Position numbers and translations under genes: made by a program. Source: Chitinophagaceae bacterium UBA3430 (lineage in GTDB: Bacteria > Bacteroidota > Bacteroidia > Chitinophagales > Chitinophagaceae). Taken from it: DNA of 11,133 nt. The first letter of the stretch is position 1, and every line of letters begins with the position of its first letter. The stretch lies in NCBI GenBank assembly GCA_002378975.1, contig DFST01000173.1, forward strand, positions 818 through 11,950, in the 5' to 3' direction. Below, piece after piece: positions 1-6,433 of this stretch. The notes below the pieces were generated by a model. The model had not been told where the DNA came from and searched no databases. It saw only the letters and a list, made by a program, of their open reading frames with translations.

Positions 1-345
1 GGCAATGATCGCATTGTCGGATTGATGCATGAGGCCCGCATGCAATTCTTTCAATCGTTTGGCTACACCGAGATGAACCTGGCAGGGATCGGATTGATCC
101 TACGCGACTTGTCGGTGGTGCTAAAAAAAGAAATGTTCTATGGTGATGTTTTGCAGTTCGAAATTGCTGTGCACGACTGGACATCAACGGGCTTCACGAT
201 CGATTATCGGGTAAGTCGAACGGATGCCGGAGAAAAGGTCATCACTGCCCTAGCCCATACCACCATGGTGTGTTTTGACTACGAGCTGCGAAAACCAGTG
301 CGGATACCGGAAGCCGTATTGCAACATCGATTTCTACGAAACTGA
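1..345 (+). CDS. Hotdog-fold acyl-CoA thioesterase family protein, 5' truncated
   Basis: The reading frame is open from the first base and ends in TGA at 343-345, so the window holds the last 114 residues; the true start lies upstream. The fragment begins GNDRIVGLMHEAR, which matches the active-site helix region of 4HBT-type single-hotdog thioesterases, with a glutamate in the HEAR segment. It continues with the strand pattern of that fold (LRDLSVVLKKEMFYGDVL, then a sheet ending TTMVCFDYELRKPVRIPE). Such proteins are about 135-145 residues, so some 20-30 residues are missing. Members hydrolyse acyl-CoA thioesters in the cytoplasm; the substrate cannot be read from this fragment. It converges with aroE and overlaps its end by 12 bases. 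Assignment to the superfamily is fairly secure; the specific function is not. Confidence 0.8.
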   Translation, partial: GNDRIVGLMHEARMQFFQSFGYTEMNLAGIGLILRDLSVVLKKEMFYGDVLQFEIAVHDWTSTGFTIDYRVSRTDAGEKVITALAHTTMVCFDYELRKPVRIPEAVLQHRFLRN

Positions 346-1077
346 TTCCGCATTCCAAATGCGCCAACTGGCCTCTGCTTGCAAAACAAGCATCTCCTCC
401 CCATTCTTGATCGTCGCGCCCCGAGCCGCTCCCATGCCTAAGAATCGGGACTTGGCCGGATTGTAGACCAGATCGTACAACAAATGTTCCGACCCGATTG
501 CCTCGTAGGGAATGGCGGGATATTCTTCGATGTTTGGATAAGTGCCCAACGGGGTAGTTTGTATGATCAATCGAGCACCCCGCACCACTTCGACCGAGAG
601 ATCCGAATACGTTAGATCGACCCCCTGGCCGGCTTTTCTTCCCACGATGCGATAGGGAATGTGTAATTGATTCAACACAAAACAAACAGCCTCTGCTGCC
701 CCACCATGACCCAGAATCAATGCTTGGTCGTGATGGGGACGAAGTAATGGTTGGAGGCTCTCCGAAAATCCGATGACATCGGTATTGAAACCGACCAACT
801 TGCCAGCTTGGAGATGTATACAATTGCAAGCATCCAAGCCCGCAGGCAGATGGGTTTCATCCAGAAAAGGCAGAATGGATTTTTTGTACGGGATGGTGAC
901 GTTCAACCCAACCAAACCATCGATCGCTCGTACCCAATCTAAAAATCCGTTCAGATCTGGAAGCGGATAAAGATTGTATTGGTGGTCGAACAGTCCAAGT
1001 GTTCGAAACTTCTCAGTGAAATATTGACCCGAGAATGAGTGCGTAAGCGGCTGGCCGATGAGTCCGAAGACCCGCAT
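334..1077 (-). CDS. aroE: Shikimate dehydrogenase (NADP+)
   Basis: This 247-residue protein reduces 3-dehydroshikimate to shikimate in the cytoplasm, step four of aromatic amino-acid precursor synthesis. The N-terminal substrate domain has QPLTHSFS (residues 9-16, shikimate-binding serines) and NVTIPYKK (59-66) with the catalytic lysine at 65. Asn85 in DACNCI and Asp100 in GFNTD complete the usual active site. The Rossmann domain has GHGGAAEA (123-130), QTTPLG (173-178) and the C-terminal NGEEMLVLQAEASW block (225-238). The protein is slightly shorter than the roughly 270-residue enterobacterial enzyme, as is common in Bacteroidota. Small departures are Glu129 where Arg/Lys is frequent after the glycine loop, GRK (146-148) in place of NRT, and Gln173 for Asn. 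The start ATG (1075-1077) overlaps the comA stop by one base (TGATG), with no Shine-Dalgarno, so it is probably expressed by coupling to comA. Confidence 0.95.
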   Translation of the reverse strand: MRVFGLIGQPLTHSFSGQYFTEKFRTLGLFDHQYNLYPLPDLNGFLDWVRAIDGLVGLNVTIPYKKSILPFLDETHLPAGLDACNCIHLQAGKLVGFNTDVIGFSESLQPLLRPHHDQALILGHGGAAEAVCFVLNQLHIPYRIVGRKAGQGVDLTYSDLSVEVVRGARLIIQTTPLGTYPNIEEYPAIPYEAIGSEHLLYDLVYNPAKSRFLGMGAARGATIKNGEEMLVLQAEASWRIWNAESVS

Positions 1078-1079
1078 CA
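1075..1079 (-). promoter_or_regulatory. TGATG stop/start overlap coupling comA to aroE
   Basis: On the minus strand the five bases read TGATG: TGA ends comA and ATG starts aroE, sharing one A. No Shine-Dalgarno-like stretch precedes the ATG; the sequence just upstream is A-rich coding sequence of comA. This layout is typical of termination-reinitiation coupling, so AroE output likely depends on ComA translation. That dependence is inferred. Confidence 0.8.
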
Positions 1080-1847
1080 GGATTCTTTTTTATCCAGGTA
1101 GAAATCAAAGGTGTCTCCGCGAAGTCCGATACGCATGGCTTCCAAGGGAATCACTTCCGTTGGCGCAATGTTGCCCAAGTTTACGTTGCATCCCAACAAC
1201 TCAATGAAATAAAGTTGCTGTGCTTTTTGAGGTGCTTCCCACATGATGCGCTCCCCTGGGATCTGGGTCAGGATCTCCTGTACCAATCCTTCCCGCACTT
1301 CCCCGCTTCCACGGTAAATCCCCACATTGCCTGCTTCTCGCGCCTCGGCGATCACGTAGGTCGATCCGGCAGAAAGTTCAGCACGCATTAGTTCGATCCA
1401 TTTATAGGGCGGAATGATGTGCGCGGCATCTTTGCTGCCCACCTCACTGAGCACAGTACCGTGTTTGGTGAGCTTTTCGATGTAGCCGCATTTTTCAGCA
1501 TGCGGTATAGTGATGGAACCATCACTGACTTCCATGAAGGAAACGCCGAATTCCTTACAGATGCTGATGTAGTCTTCGAATTGATTGCGAATCAAAAAAG
1601 CTTCAAAAAGTGTCCCTCCAAAATAGACCGGCATATCATGAGACCGATACACTTCCAGTTTTTGGGTCAGGTTGGGCGTGACGTAAGAGGTCCCAAAGCC
1701 CAATTTCACCATATCGACGTGGGGGCTAGAAACACTGAGAAAATTACGAGCCTCCTCGACGCTCAGCCCTTTGTCCATCACCATGGTGATCCCCGATTGA
1801 CGCGGTTTGATAAATCGGTCGGGCATTTGTGTGAGGTTGAAATTCAT
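1077..1847 (-). CDS. comA: Phosphosulfolactate synthase (ComA family)
   Basis: This 256-residue TIM-barrel protein belongs to the family that adds sulfite to phosphoenolpyruvate to give (2R)-phospho-3-sulfolactate. The reaction is the first step of coenzyme M synthesis in methanogens and of sulfolactate formation in some bacteria. Family signatures run the whole length: VKLGFGTS (47-54), FGGTLFE (76-82), EVSDG (106-110), SEVGSKD (134-140), AEAREAG (167-173), WEAPQKAQQ (203-211), NVNLGNIAP (221-229) and GLRGDTF (241-247). The EAPQK-to-RGDTF block closely follows the archaeal ComA C-terminus as I recall it. Length is normal for the family. It lies 42 bases downstream of the TPR gene and overlaps aroE by one base. 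An exact TAnnTTTG box lies 18 bases before the ATG, so it may have its own promoter. No ComB phosphatase or ComC dehydrogenase is in the window, so the pathway end product is unknown; a sulfonate such as sulfolactate or a sulfonolipid precursor is plausible. Confidence 0.92.
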   Translation of the reverse strand: MNFNLTQMPDRFIKPRQSGITMVMDKGLSVEEARNFLSVSSPHVDMVKLGFGTSYVTPNLTQKLEVYRSHDMPVYFGGTLFEAFLIRNQFEDYISICKEFGVSFMEVSDGSITIPHAEKCGYIEKLTKHGTVLSEVGSKDAAHIIPPYKWIELMRAELSAGSTYVIAEAREAGNVGIYRGSGEVREGLVQEILTQIPGERIMWEAPQKAQQLYFIELLGCNVNLGNIAPTEVIPLEAMRIGLRGDTFDFYLDKKES

Positions 1848-1865
1848 GGTTGGCTATTTGGTGCC

Positions 1866-1873
1866 CAAAATTA
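1866..1873 (-). promoter_or_regulatory. Bacteroidota-type -7 box upstream of comA
   Basis: The minus strand reads TAATTTTG, an exact match to the TAnnTTTG -7 consensus of Bacteroidota housekeeping promoters. It lies in the 42-base gap after the TPR gene, 18 bases before the comA ATG, giving a predicted leader of roughly 13 bases. No good TTTG/TTG -33 element is found at 17-23 bases spacing; the only nearby TTG (1886-1888) is 12 bases away, which is too close. Confidence 0.45.
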
Positions 1874-1889
1874 CAAAAGATAGGTCAAC

Positions 1890-3308
1890 CTAGAAGGAAC
1901 GGCGCCGTTTAAATCGAGCAAGCAGATCGACCAGTGCCGGATGCTGCAAGGCCTCTGGGAAAACTTCCATGAACCGCTTTAACTGTTTGGGGGCAGCCTC
2001 CATGGCCTGCTCCAGCAAGCGCAAGCCGTTCATCGTTTGACCAGAAGCAAAACAGGCCGCTGATTGGTAAAAAAGAAAGACAGGCTTCTCTCCGGTCGCC
2101 AACCATGCATGGCGTGCTTGTACTTCCGCCTCAGTGTGCGCACCGGCTGCGAACAGACATTGAATCAAGGCATCCCAACTGGCTGCTGTCTTGGGGCGGG
2201 CTTTGACAACAATGGCAAGATGATCAATTGCTTGCTGCCACTGACCTAAGCGAGTATGGCATTCACCCGCCAATCGATTGTAATCGGGCTGACTGGGAAA
2301 AAGCTTCATCGCTGCATCCAGCTGCCGAATGGCGCGTTCCCATTGTCCCTCTGTATGATAAGTAGTTGCGATCTTATAGTGCAATCGGCTGTCTTCAGGA
2401 CGAAGATGTACAGCCTTTCGATAATGACTTCTTGCCTGAGCGGGTTGTTTCAAACGCTCGTAACAAAAACCCATGGCTTCAAAGATCACATCTTCGGGCT
2501 TGGTGAGTTCCGTTACGCGCTCCAATGCTTCGAGTGCCTCTTTGTAACGGCGCAACCGGATCAGGGCATCGCCCATATTCCGGTAGGCATAATCGAATTT
2601 TTCCTCTATGGCAATGGCGTACTGATAGGCATCGATGGCTTTTTCATAAAGCTTCAGGCCTTGATACGCCGCGCCCAAATTGAACCAAGCCAACTCCGAG
2701 TACGGATGATCCTCCAAGATTTCCATATGCAAACGGATCCCTTCTTCATTGCGGCCGGTGAAGTCGGTCCAAAAACACACTTTATACAAAGCTTCTTCAT
2801 TGGTCGGCTCCGCGATCAATACCTCGCGAATGCATTCAAATACCCGCTCATATTCTTCGTAATCGTCAAACACATCCGCCATCTCGAAGAGCAATTCAAT
2901 GCGTTCCTCCCCTTCAAACAGTTCCAGGGATTCATCCCGAACCAGCACGGCCTCTTCGGGTCGTTCTAGGGCAAGAAAGATCTCAGTTTTCAGTATGTAT
3001 AGATTGATATCGCGGTGGTCCAAAAGCTTCGCTTCATCCAATATGCTATTTGCCTCTCGAAAACGACGAAGCAAAATGAGGACATCCGCCATTTTGATCT
3101 TGAGCATCGCCGAGTACGGAAACCGGTCAACGGCCCATTGTGCCGCCTCTAGGGCCTGGTCAAAAGCCTCTTGGTCCTGAAAATGCAGGATGATTCGCTC
3201 GAAGGAATCCTCTTCTAGATACCCCCGACCGCTTCCCTGCTTCAATTGCTCATAGAGATGAAGCAGATCCTGCAAATTGTCCCTATCTTCTGAATATTGC
3301 TCTCCCAT
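1890..3308 (-). CDS. Tetratricopeptide-repeat protein, probably cytoplasmic
   Basis: This 472-residue protein is built of helix-turn-helix TPR units with a 34-residue period. The clearest repeats begin near residues 204, 238, 272, 306, 340 and 374 and carry the usual pattern (for example WFNLGAAYQGLKLYEKAIDAY and AYRNMGDALIRLRRYKEALEA). More degenerate repeats fill residues 45-200. There is no signal peptide or membrane segment. The N-terminus is acidic and the last residues are basic (ARFKRRRSF). TPR proteins act as protein-protein scaffolds; no catalytic domain is visible and the partner cannot be named. It is first in the minus-strand series before comA and aroE, which may reflect shared expression rather than function. 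The ATG (3306-3308) is supported by a good Shine-Dalgarno, AGGTGA seven bases upstream, unusual in this window. Confidence 0.88.
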   Translation of the reverse strand: MGEQYSEDRDNLQDLLHLYEQLKQGSGRGYLEEDSFERIILHFQDQEAFDQALEAAQWAVDRFPYSAMLKIKMADVLILLRRFREANSILDEAKLLDHRDINLYILKTEIFLALERPEEAVLVRDESLELFEGEERIELLFEMADVFDDYEEYERVFECIREVLIAEPTNEEALYKVCFWTDFTGRNEEGIRLHMEILEDHPYSELAWFNLGAAYQGLKLYEKAIDAYQYAIAIEEKFDYAYRNMGDALIRLRRYKEALEALERVTELTKPEDVIFEAMGFCYERLKQPAQARSHYRKAVHLRPEDSRLHYKIATTYHTEGQWERAIRQLDAAMKLFPSQPDYNRLAGECHTRLGQWQQAIDHLAIVVKARPKTAASWDALIQCLFAAGAHTEAEVQARHAWLATGEKPVFLFYQSAACFASGQTMNGLRLLEQAMEAAPKQLKRFMEVFPEALQHPALVDLLARFKRRRSF

Positions 3309-3315
3309 ACCTTTC

Positions 3316-3321
3316 TCACCT
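3316..3321 (-). promoter_or_regulatory. Shine-Dalgarno of the TPR gene
   Basis: The minus strand reads AGGTGA, six bases complementary to the 16S rRNA 3' end, with a seven-base spacer to the ATG. It fixes the start of the TPR gene. None of the other complete genes here has a comparable site. Confidence 0.6.
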
Positions 3322-3393
3322 TAAATTCCTGAATTTCAAGCACTGATCTTAGCCGAAATATCCCCAGCTGTGCATAAACCCGGACTTAGACGG

Positions 3394-3401
3394 CAAAATT
3401 C
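3394..3401 (-). promoter_or_regulatory. Possible -7 box for the TPR gene
   Basis: The minus strand reads GAATTTTG, one mismatch from TAnnTTTG, 85 bases before the TPR start in the divergent region. No TTG-type -33 element is visible at suitable spacing. This is a weak candidate, listed because no better one exists in the gap. Confidence 0.2.
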
Positions 3402-3467
3402 CTGTTTTTCGGCCGCATCACCCAGTTTCGCCATACTAAGACGGGGGAAGAATTCGTTTTTTAGCTA

Positions 3468-3475
3468 TACTTTTG
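3468..3475 (+). promoter_or_regulatory. -7 box immediately before the small secreted gene
   Basis: The plus strand reads TACTTTTG, an exact TAnnTTTG match. Only four bases separate it from the ATG at 3480, so the predicted transcription start falls at about 3479-3482, on the start codon itself. The region 17-23 bases upstream is G-rich (ACGGGGGAAG) and has no TTG -33 element. Either the mRNA is leaderless or translation starts at the second ATG (3486). Confidence 0.45.
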
Positions 3476-3479
3476 CATT

Positions 3480-3827
3480 ATGCGCATGCGGACATTGATT
3501 TTGACTTCTACCCTGCTGCTGACTTTGTTCAGTGGTGTGGTTGCTTATGCAACCTTGGGAGAAGGACGTCGCAAAGCCATCAAACGCAAGTCACAGCTCC
3601 GCTTTTCCAACCGAATGGAAAATACACCCGGCACTTTTTCCTTGAAATCAGGCTATCAGTTTCGTGGCAGTCAAGTCATCAACGAACCCACAAAGACCTC
3701 GATCCGTGTCAATACGGTGGTCTCGATGCAAAAGGGAAATCAGGTATACACCATGCCGCTGAAAAAAGAAGTTTGGATTGACCGGGTCAAATTGACAGTG
3801 GGCAATCAGTCGCTTCGCCCTCAGTGA
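3480..3827 (+). CDS. Small secreted protein of unknown function
   Basis: This is a 115-residue protein with a clear signal peptide: basic start MRMR, hydrophobic stretch TLILTSTLLLTLFSGVV (5-21) and probable cleavage after AYA (residue 24). The mature part is about 91 residues, basic, and has the alternating pattern of a small beta-rich domain (FSLKSGYQFRGSQVI, then SIRVNTVVSMQKGNQVYTMPLKKEVWIDRVKL). It should be exported to the periplasm or outer membrane. I do not recognise a named family, but the sequence has the look of short exported proteins common in Chitinophagia-like genomes. A second in-frame ATG at 3486 would give 113 residues and is equally compatible with the signal peptide. It is divergent from the TPR gene and convergent with the DUF4412-like gene, ending 8 bases from that gene's stop. 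The signal peptide in this frame and the upstream -7 box argue that it is real. Confidence 0.75.
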   Translation: MRMRTLILTSTLLLTLFSGVVAYATLGEGRRKAIKRKSQLRFSNRMENTPGTFSLKSGYQFRGSQVINEPTKTSIRVNTVVSMQKGNQVYTMPLKKEVWIDRVKLTVGNQSLRPQ

Positions 3828-3841
3828 TCCGTCGATCATTG
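3822..3841. terminator. Hairpin spanning two convergent stop codons
   Basis: CAGTGATC and GATCATTG form an eight-pair stem (one G-T wobble) around a four-base loop CGTC, centred on the 8-base gap between the two converging genes and including both TGA stops. Read on the minus strand the stem has one A-C mismatch. No T-run follows on either side, so it is not a canonical intrinsic terminator. A role in ending or protecting both transcripts is inference. Confidence 0.3.
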
Positions 3842-4516
3842 CTTACGTCCGCCTTTACTTTCTTCGTAGGTCATCACCCGATATCCGGATGTAGGAAGTT
3901 CGAATTGTTGGTGGGGCACTGGATCAAAATTGATGGAGGTAGCCGTATAAGTTAACTCGCCCTTCCCCAGTTTGGCCTGATACTCCAATGCCAATCCCGG
4001 TAGATTTCGATTCAAGTATTGAAACTCATGATTTATCGGAAGCAAGGCCCGGGTAAAGAAAACGGTGTATGTATTGCCATCCTTCCAGGTACCGATCGCT
4101 TGCTCACACGTATACCCAGCAATTTGTTTGCTGATGCCGGTAAATTGATACCGGACGCTGTCATAGGTCTTGTTGGATGTTTTCCATTCCTCGGGGGTCA
4201 TACGGATCAAATAACGCTGCTCACCATACTCTTTGATCACGGTTGCCTCGCCCGTTTTTGAATCAACCACAGTGGATTGATGGCCCAGGGCACTTTTCAG
4301 ATCAGAACGGCTCAAATTTCCTTTCAAGTAAACCAGGTTAAGAGCACCATCCATCAGATCAGCAGCCCGGGGTTCGGTATTGGATGTACGGATGGAAACC
4401 GAATACGTGATGGTCGCCTCGGAGAGACGACGAGGGCTAGTGCTTACTTGGGCACCCAGCTCAAAAACGCTGCACAAAACAACCAACAAGCCAATGAGTG
4501 CGAAACGCATATCCAT
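3836..4516 (-). CDS. Secreted DUF4412/GLPGLI-like protein
   Basis: The chosen start (ATG 4514-4516) gives 226 residues beginning MDMRFALIGLLVVLCSVFEL, a signal peptide with likely cleavage after LGA (residue 22). A second ATG at 4508-4510 is also possible. The mature protein is predicted to be mainly beta strand: ITYSVSI (36-42), a LMDGALNLVYLKGNLSRSD block (54-72), VVDSKTGEATVIKEYGEQRYLIRMTPEEW (83-111), IAGYTCEQA (132-140), DGNTYTVFFTRALLP (146-160), and a C-terminal ELPTSGYRVMTYEE (206-219). The pattern of a tracked substance, an AGYxC motif and a final GYRVMTYEE resembles the exported DUF4412/GLPGLI-type proteins abundant in Bacteroidota, whose function is unknown. The lone cysteine in the signal peptide lacks a lipobox, so it is probably not a lipoprotein. 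It lies 44 bases after yidC with its own promoter-like box. The family label is from memory of family features. Confidence 0.8.
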   Translation of the reverse strand: MDMRFALIGLLVVLCSVFELGAQVSTSPRRLSEATITYSVSIRTSNTEPRAADLMDGALNLVYLKGNLSRSDLKSALGHQSTVVDSKTGEATVIKEYGEQRYLIRMTPEEWKTSNKTYDSVRYQFTGISKQIAGYTCEQAIGTWKDGNTYTVFFTRALLPINHEFQYLNRNLPGLALEYQAKLGKGELTYTATSINFDPVPHQQFELPTSGYRVMTYEESKGGRKQ

Positions 4517-4555
4517 TTTTTTTGTTAGATGCCAGCGATCGACAGAGGGTTGCAC

Positions 4556-4588
4556 CAAAATTATTTGCCGCTTTTCCGCTCGCTCAAT
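4556..4588 (-). promoter_or_regulatory. Promoter of the DUF4412-like gene
   Basis: The minus strand has a -33-like ATTG (4585-4588), a 21-base spacer, then TAATTTTG (4556-4563), an exact TAnnTTTG box whose first three bases are the yidC stop codon. Transcription would begin near 4551, leaving a leader of about 35 bases before the ATG at 4516. The spacing equals that of the pyrG candidate. Confidence 0.5.
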
Positions 4589-6396
4589 CGCTTCTGTTGG
4601 TCCTGGGCTTGCTCCAAACGCTCTTGCCATTTGGATTTGGTCTTTGGTTTTTTCCGATTCAGTTCAATTTGTGCCAAGATCTTATCGTGATCAATGATGT
4701 AACGCTGTATTATGAACTGTAATCCCAATGTCATCAAGTTGGAAACGGTGTAATACCAAGTCAAACCAGCAGGCAATTGATTGAAGAAGAACAACAGAAA
4801 TACCGGGAAGATGTAAGGCATGTACTTCAACATTGGATTGTCCTGATCCGGTGTCATGCTCATGCTGTACCAAGAAATCAAGAAACTGGTTGCAGCAGCC
4901 AATACGTTGAATAAGCTGAGGTGGCTGCCCAGTAAGGGAATGGAAAAACCAAAATTAATGGGCGCGTCATAGGTCGACAGATCATGTGCCCATAAGAACG
5001 AGGCGCCCCGAAGCGTCACTTCGGAATTGAAAAAACTAAACAACGCAAAGAAGATGGGGATTTGCAACAAGGCGGGTATACATCCACCCAGCGGATTTAC
5101 ACCTGCTTCGCGGAATAATTTCATTTGTTCCATGCTCATGCCCTGACGGTCGTCTCCAAATTTCTCCTTGAGTTTGGCGATCTCCGGACGCAGGGCTTTC
5201 ATTTTGGCACCGCTCAAATAACTGGTGTAGGTTAACGGAGAGATGAGCAATCGAATGAACAACGTCAACAACAAAATCGCCAACCCCAAATTGGCGCCGG
5301 ATAGTCCACGAAAAAACTCATAAATGGGTAAAATGACATAACGATTGAGTGGGCGAACGAACGCATAAACACCCTGGCCCAAGTTGACAATATTTTCCAG
5401 ACCGAGGTCATATTTTTTCAGTGTATGAAAGTCGGAGGGACCGTAATAATATTGCAATTCCGCAACACCCTGGTTATTCAGCGGCAGCAACATGCCCGCC
5501 GTAGCCTGGGCCACATTGGTGGTGCTGGTATCCGTCCAGGCAATTTCCCCTTTGGAAAATTTCGTAGGCGCAATCAGGGCCCCCAGGAAGAAACGTTGAC
5601 GTATGCCAATCCACTCCACGGAACCCTCCCATTTGCGATCCGAGCTTTGTCCGATGGTGTGATAATCGAATTCACCGTTCTCTATATAACCAACTTGAGT
5701 ATTTTGTTTTTCAAAGGTGAGGTCCTGTTCTTGTTTGAGTGCCGTGTAATCCCATTGGGTGCGCAAGGTGCGGTCGTCAACCAACCGCTCCACCCCATTT
5801 ACCGAGATCGACTGGCTGATCAAGTAACCTTCCGCCGGCAGCTGGAAACGATGGTCAATGTAGGTGGTGGCATCGGTTCCGGTCAACCGAAAACGGATGA
5901 AGGAGATGCCATCAGCCGTACGACCAGAGTCTAAAAATGCAAAATGCAAAGCGTCCGTCATGGCCGTGCGGTCGGCTCCGGTTTTAACCGGATAGGTCAA
6001 CCCATCCTGCGCAGCACCGCCCAGGCGAACCCATTGGCTATCTGATCCGCGATAATCTTTTAACTGAATCTGATTGATGTGACCACCCCGGGTGGTGAAT
6101 TGCACCTTGATTTGTTTGTTCTCCAGAGTGAACAATTGAGCCGTGCTGTCGGTCGACGGTTTGAAAGAACCGGCTTGTACCAGTCGCTCAACGGAATCGG
6201 CAAGTATTGAATCTCGTACCAGTTTCTTCGAATCGACGGCCGGGGCCTGTGCAGCTGCCAGCGAATCCCGCACGAATTGCTCCCGGGCCTGGCGTTGACG
6301 GACCTCCGATTGCTCGGTATTCAGTATATAGAAATAGCCAAAAAAGAGCAGGGCCAACAGCACGAAACCGATCACGGTATTGCGGTCAAAATTCAT
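4561..6396 (-). CDS. yidC: Membrane protein insertase YidC
   Basis: This 611-residue inner-membrane protein inserts and folds membrane proteins, alone or with SecYEG. It opens MNFDRNTVIGFVLLALLFFGYFY, a membrane anchor (about 8-26), followed by a charged linker rich in Q, R and S (30-85). The periplasmic beta-sandwich domain of Gram-negative YidC spans about 85-335. The conserved insertase core follows: NLGLAILLLTLFIRLLISPL with the groove arginine at 382, a charged cytoplasmic hairpin (397-430), GVNPLGGCIPALLQIPIFFALF (432-453), and further membrane segments near 492-510, 526-540 and 545-568. The tail (571-611) is strongly basic, the usual ribosome-contacting region. Length and layout fit Bacteroidota YidC. 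It lies 37 bases behind pyrG, a neighbour pairing common in this phylum. An exact TAnnTTTG box lies 20 bases before the ATG. Confidence 0.97.
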   Translation of the reverse strand: MNFDRNTVIGFVLLALLFFGYFYILNTEQSEVRQRQAREQFVRDSLAAAQAPAVDSKKLVRDSILADSVERLVQAGSFKPSTDSTAQLFTLENKQIKVQFTTRGGHINQIQLKDYRGSDSQWVRLGGAAQDGLTYPVKTGADRTAMTDALHFAFLDSGRTADGISFIRFRLTGTDATTYIDHRFQLPAEGYLISQSISVNGVERLVDDRTLRTQWDYTALKQEQDLTFEKQNTQVGYIENGEFDYHTIGQSSDRKWEGSVEWIGIRQRFFLGALIAPTKFSKGEIAWTDTSTTNVAQATAGMLLPLNNQGVAELQYYYGPSDFHTLKKYDLGLENIVNLGQGVYAFVRPLNRYVILPIYEFFRGLSGANLGLAILLLTLFIRLLISPLTYTSYLSGAKMKALRPEIAKLKEKFGDDRQGMSMEQMKLFREAGVNPLGGCIPALLQIPIFFALFSFFNSEVTLRGASFLWAHDLSTYDAPINFGFSIPLLGSHLSLFNVLAAATSFLISWYSMSMTPDQDNPMLKYMPYIFPVFLLFFFNQLPAGLTWYYTVSNLMTLGLQFIIQRYIIDHDKILAQIELNRKKPKTKSKWQERLEQAQDQQKRLSERKSGK

Positions 6397-6416
6397 AGCA
6401 ATGATTTAGGAGGCGT

Positions 6417-6424
6417 CAAAGATA
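6417..6424 (-). promoter_or_regulatory. -7 box upstream of yidC
   Basis: The minus strand reads TATCTTTG, an exact TAnnTTTG match, in the 37-base gap between pyrG and yidC and 20 bases before the yidC ATG. The predicted leader is about 16 bases. No TTG/TTTG is found 17-23 bases further upstream, so the -33 part is missing or degenerate. Confidence 0.4.
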
Positions 6425-6433
6425 AGAAAGCGC

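Noticed and set aside
242..829. A 195-codon minus-strand frame overlapping aroE in another frame.
   Set aside because: AroE has all its catalytic motifs in its own frame; this one gives a low-complexity Ser/Arg/Gly-rich product and crosses into the thioesterase end.
2256..2969. A 237-codon open frame antisense to the TPR gene.
   Set aside because: Same codon-aligned antisense register as its host gene and no recognisable protein. The TPR repeats on the minus strand are unambiguous.
4460..4480. Lipoprotein signal at the cysteine in the DUF4412-like signal peptide.
   Set aside because: The residue before the cysteine is leucine, not Gly/Ala/Ser, and a standard LGA cleavage site follows.
4517..4630. 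A 38-codon N-terminal extension of the DUF4412-like gene into the yidC 3' end.
   Set aside because: The extension precedes an obvious signal peptide starting at 4516 and would overlap yidC by about 70 bases. The ATG at 4516 restores a normal exported protein.
5425..5934. A 169-codon open frame antisense to yidC; likewise 1419-1883 antisense to comA.
   Set aside because: Both are in the codon-aligned antisense register of highly conserved genes, which explains their openness.
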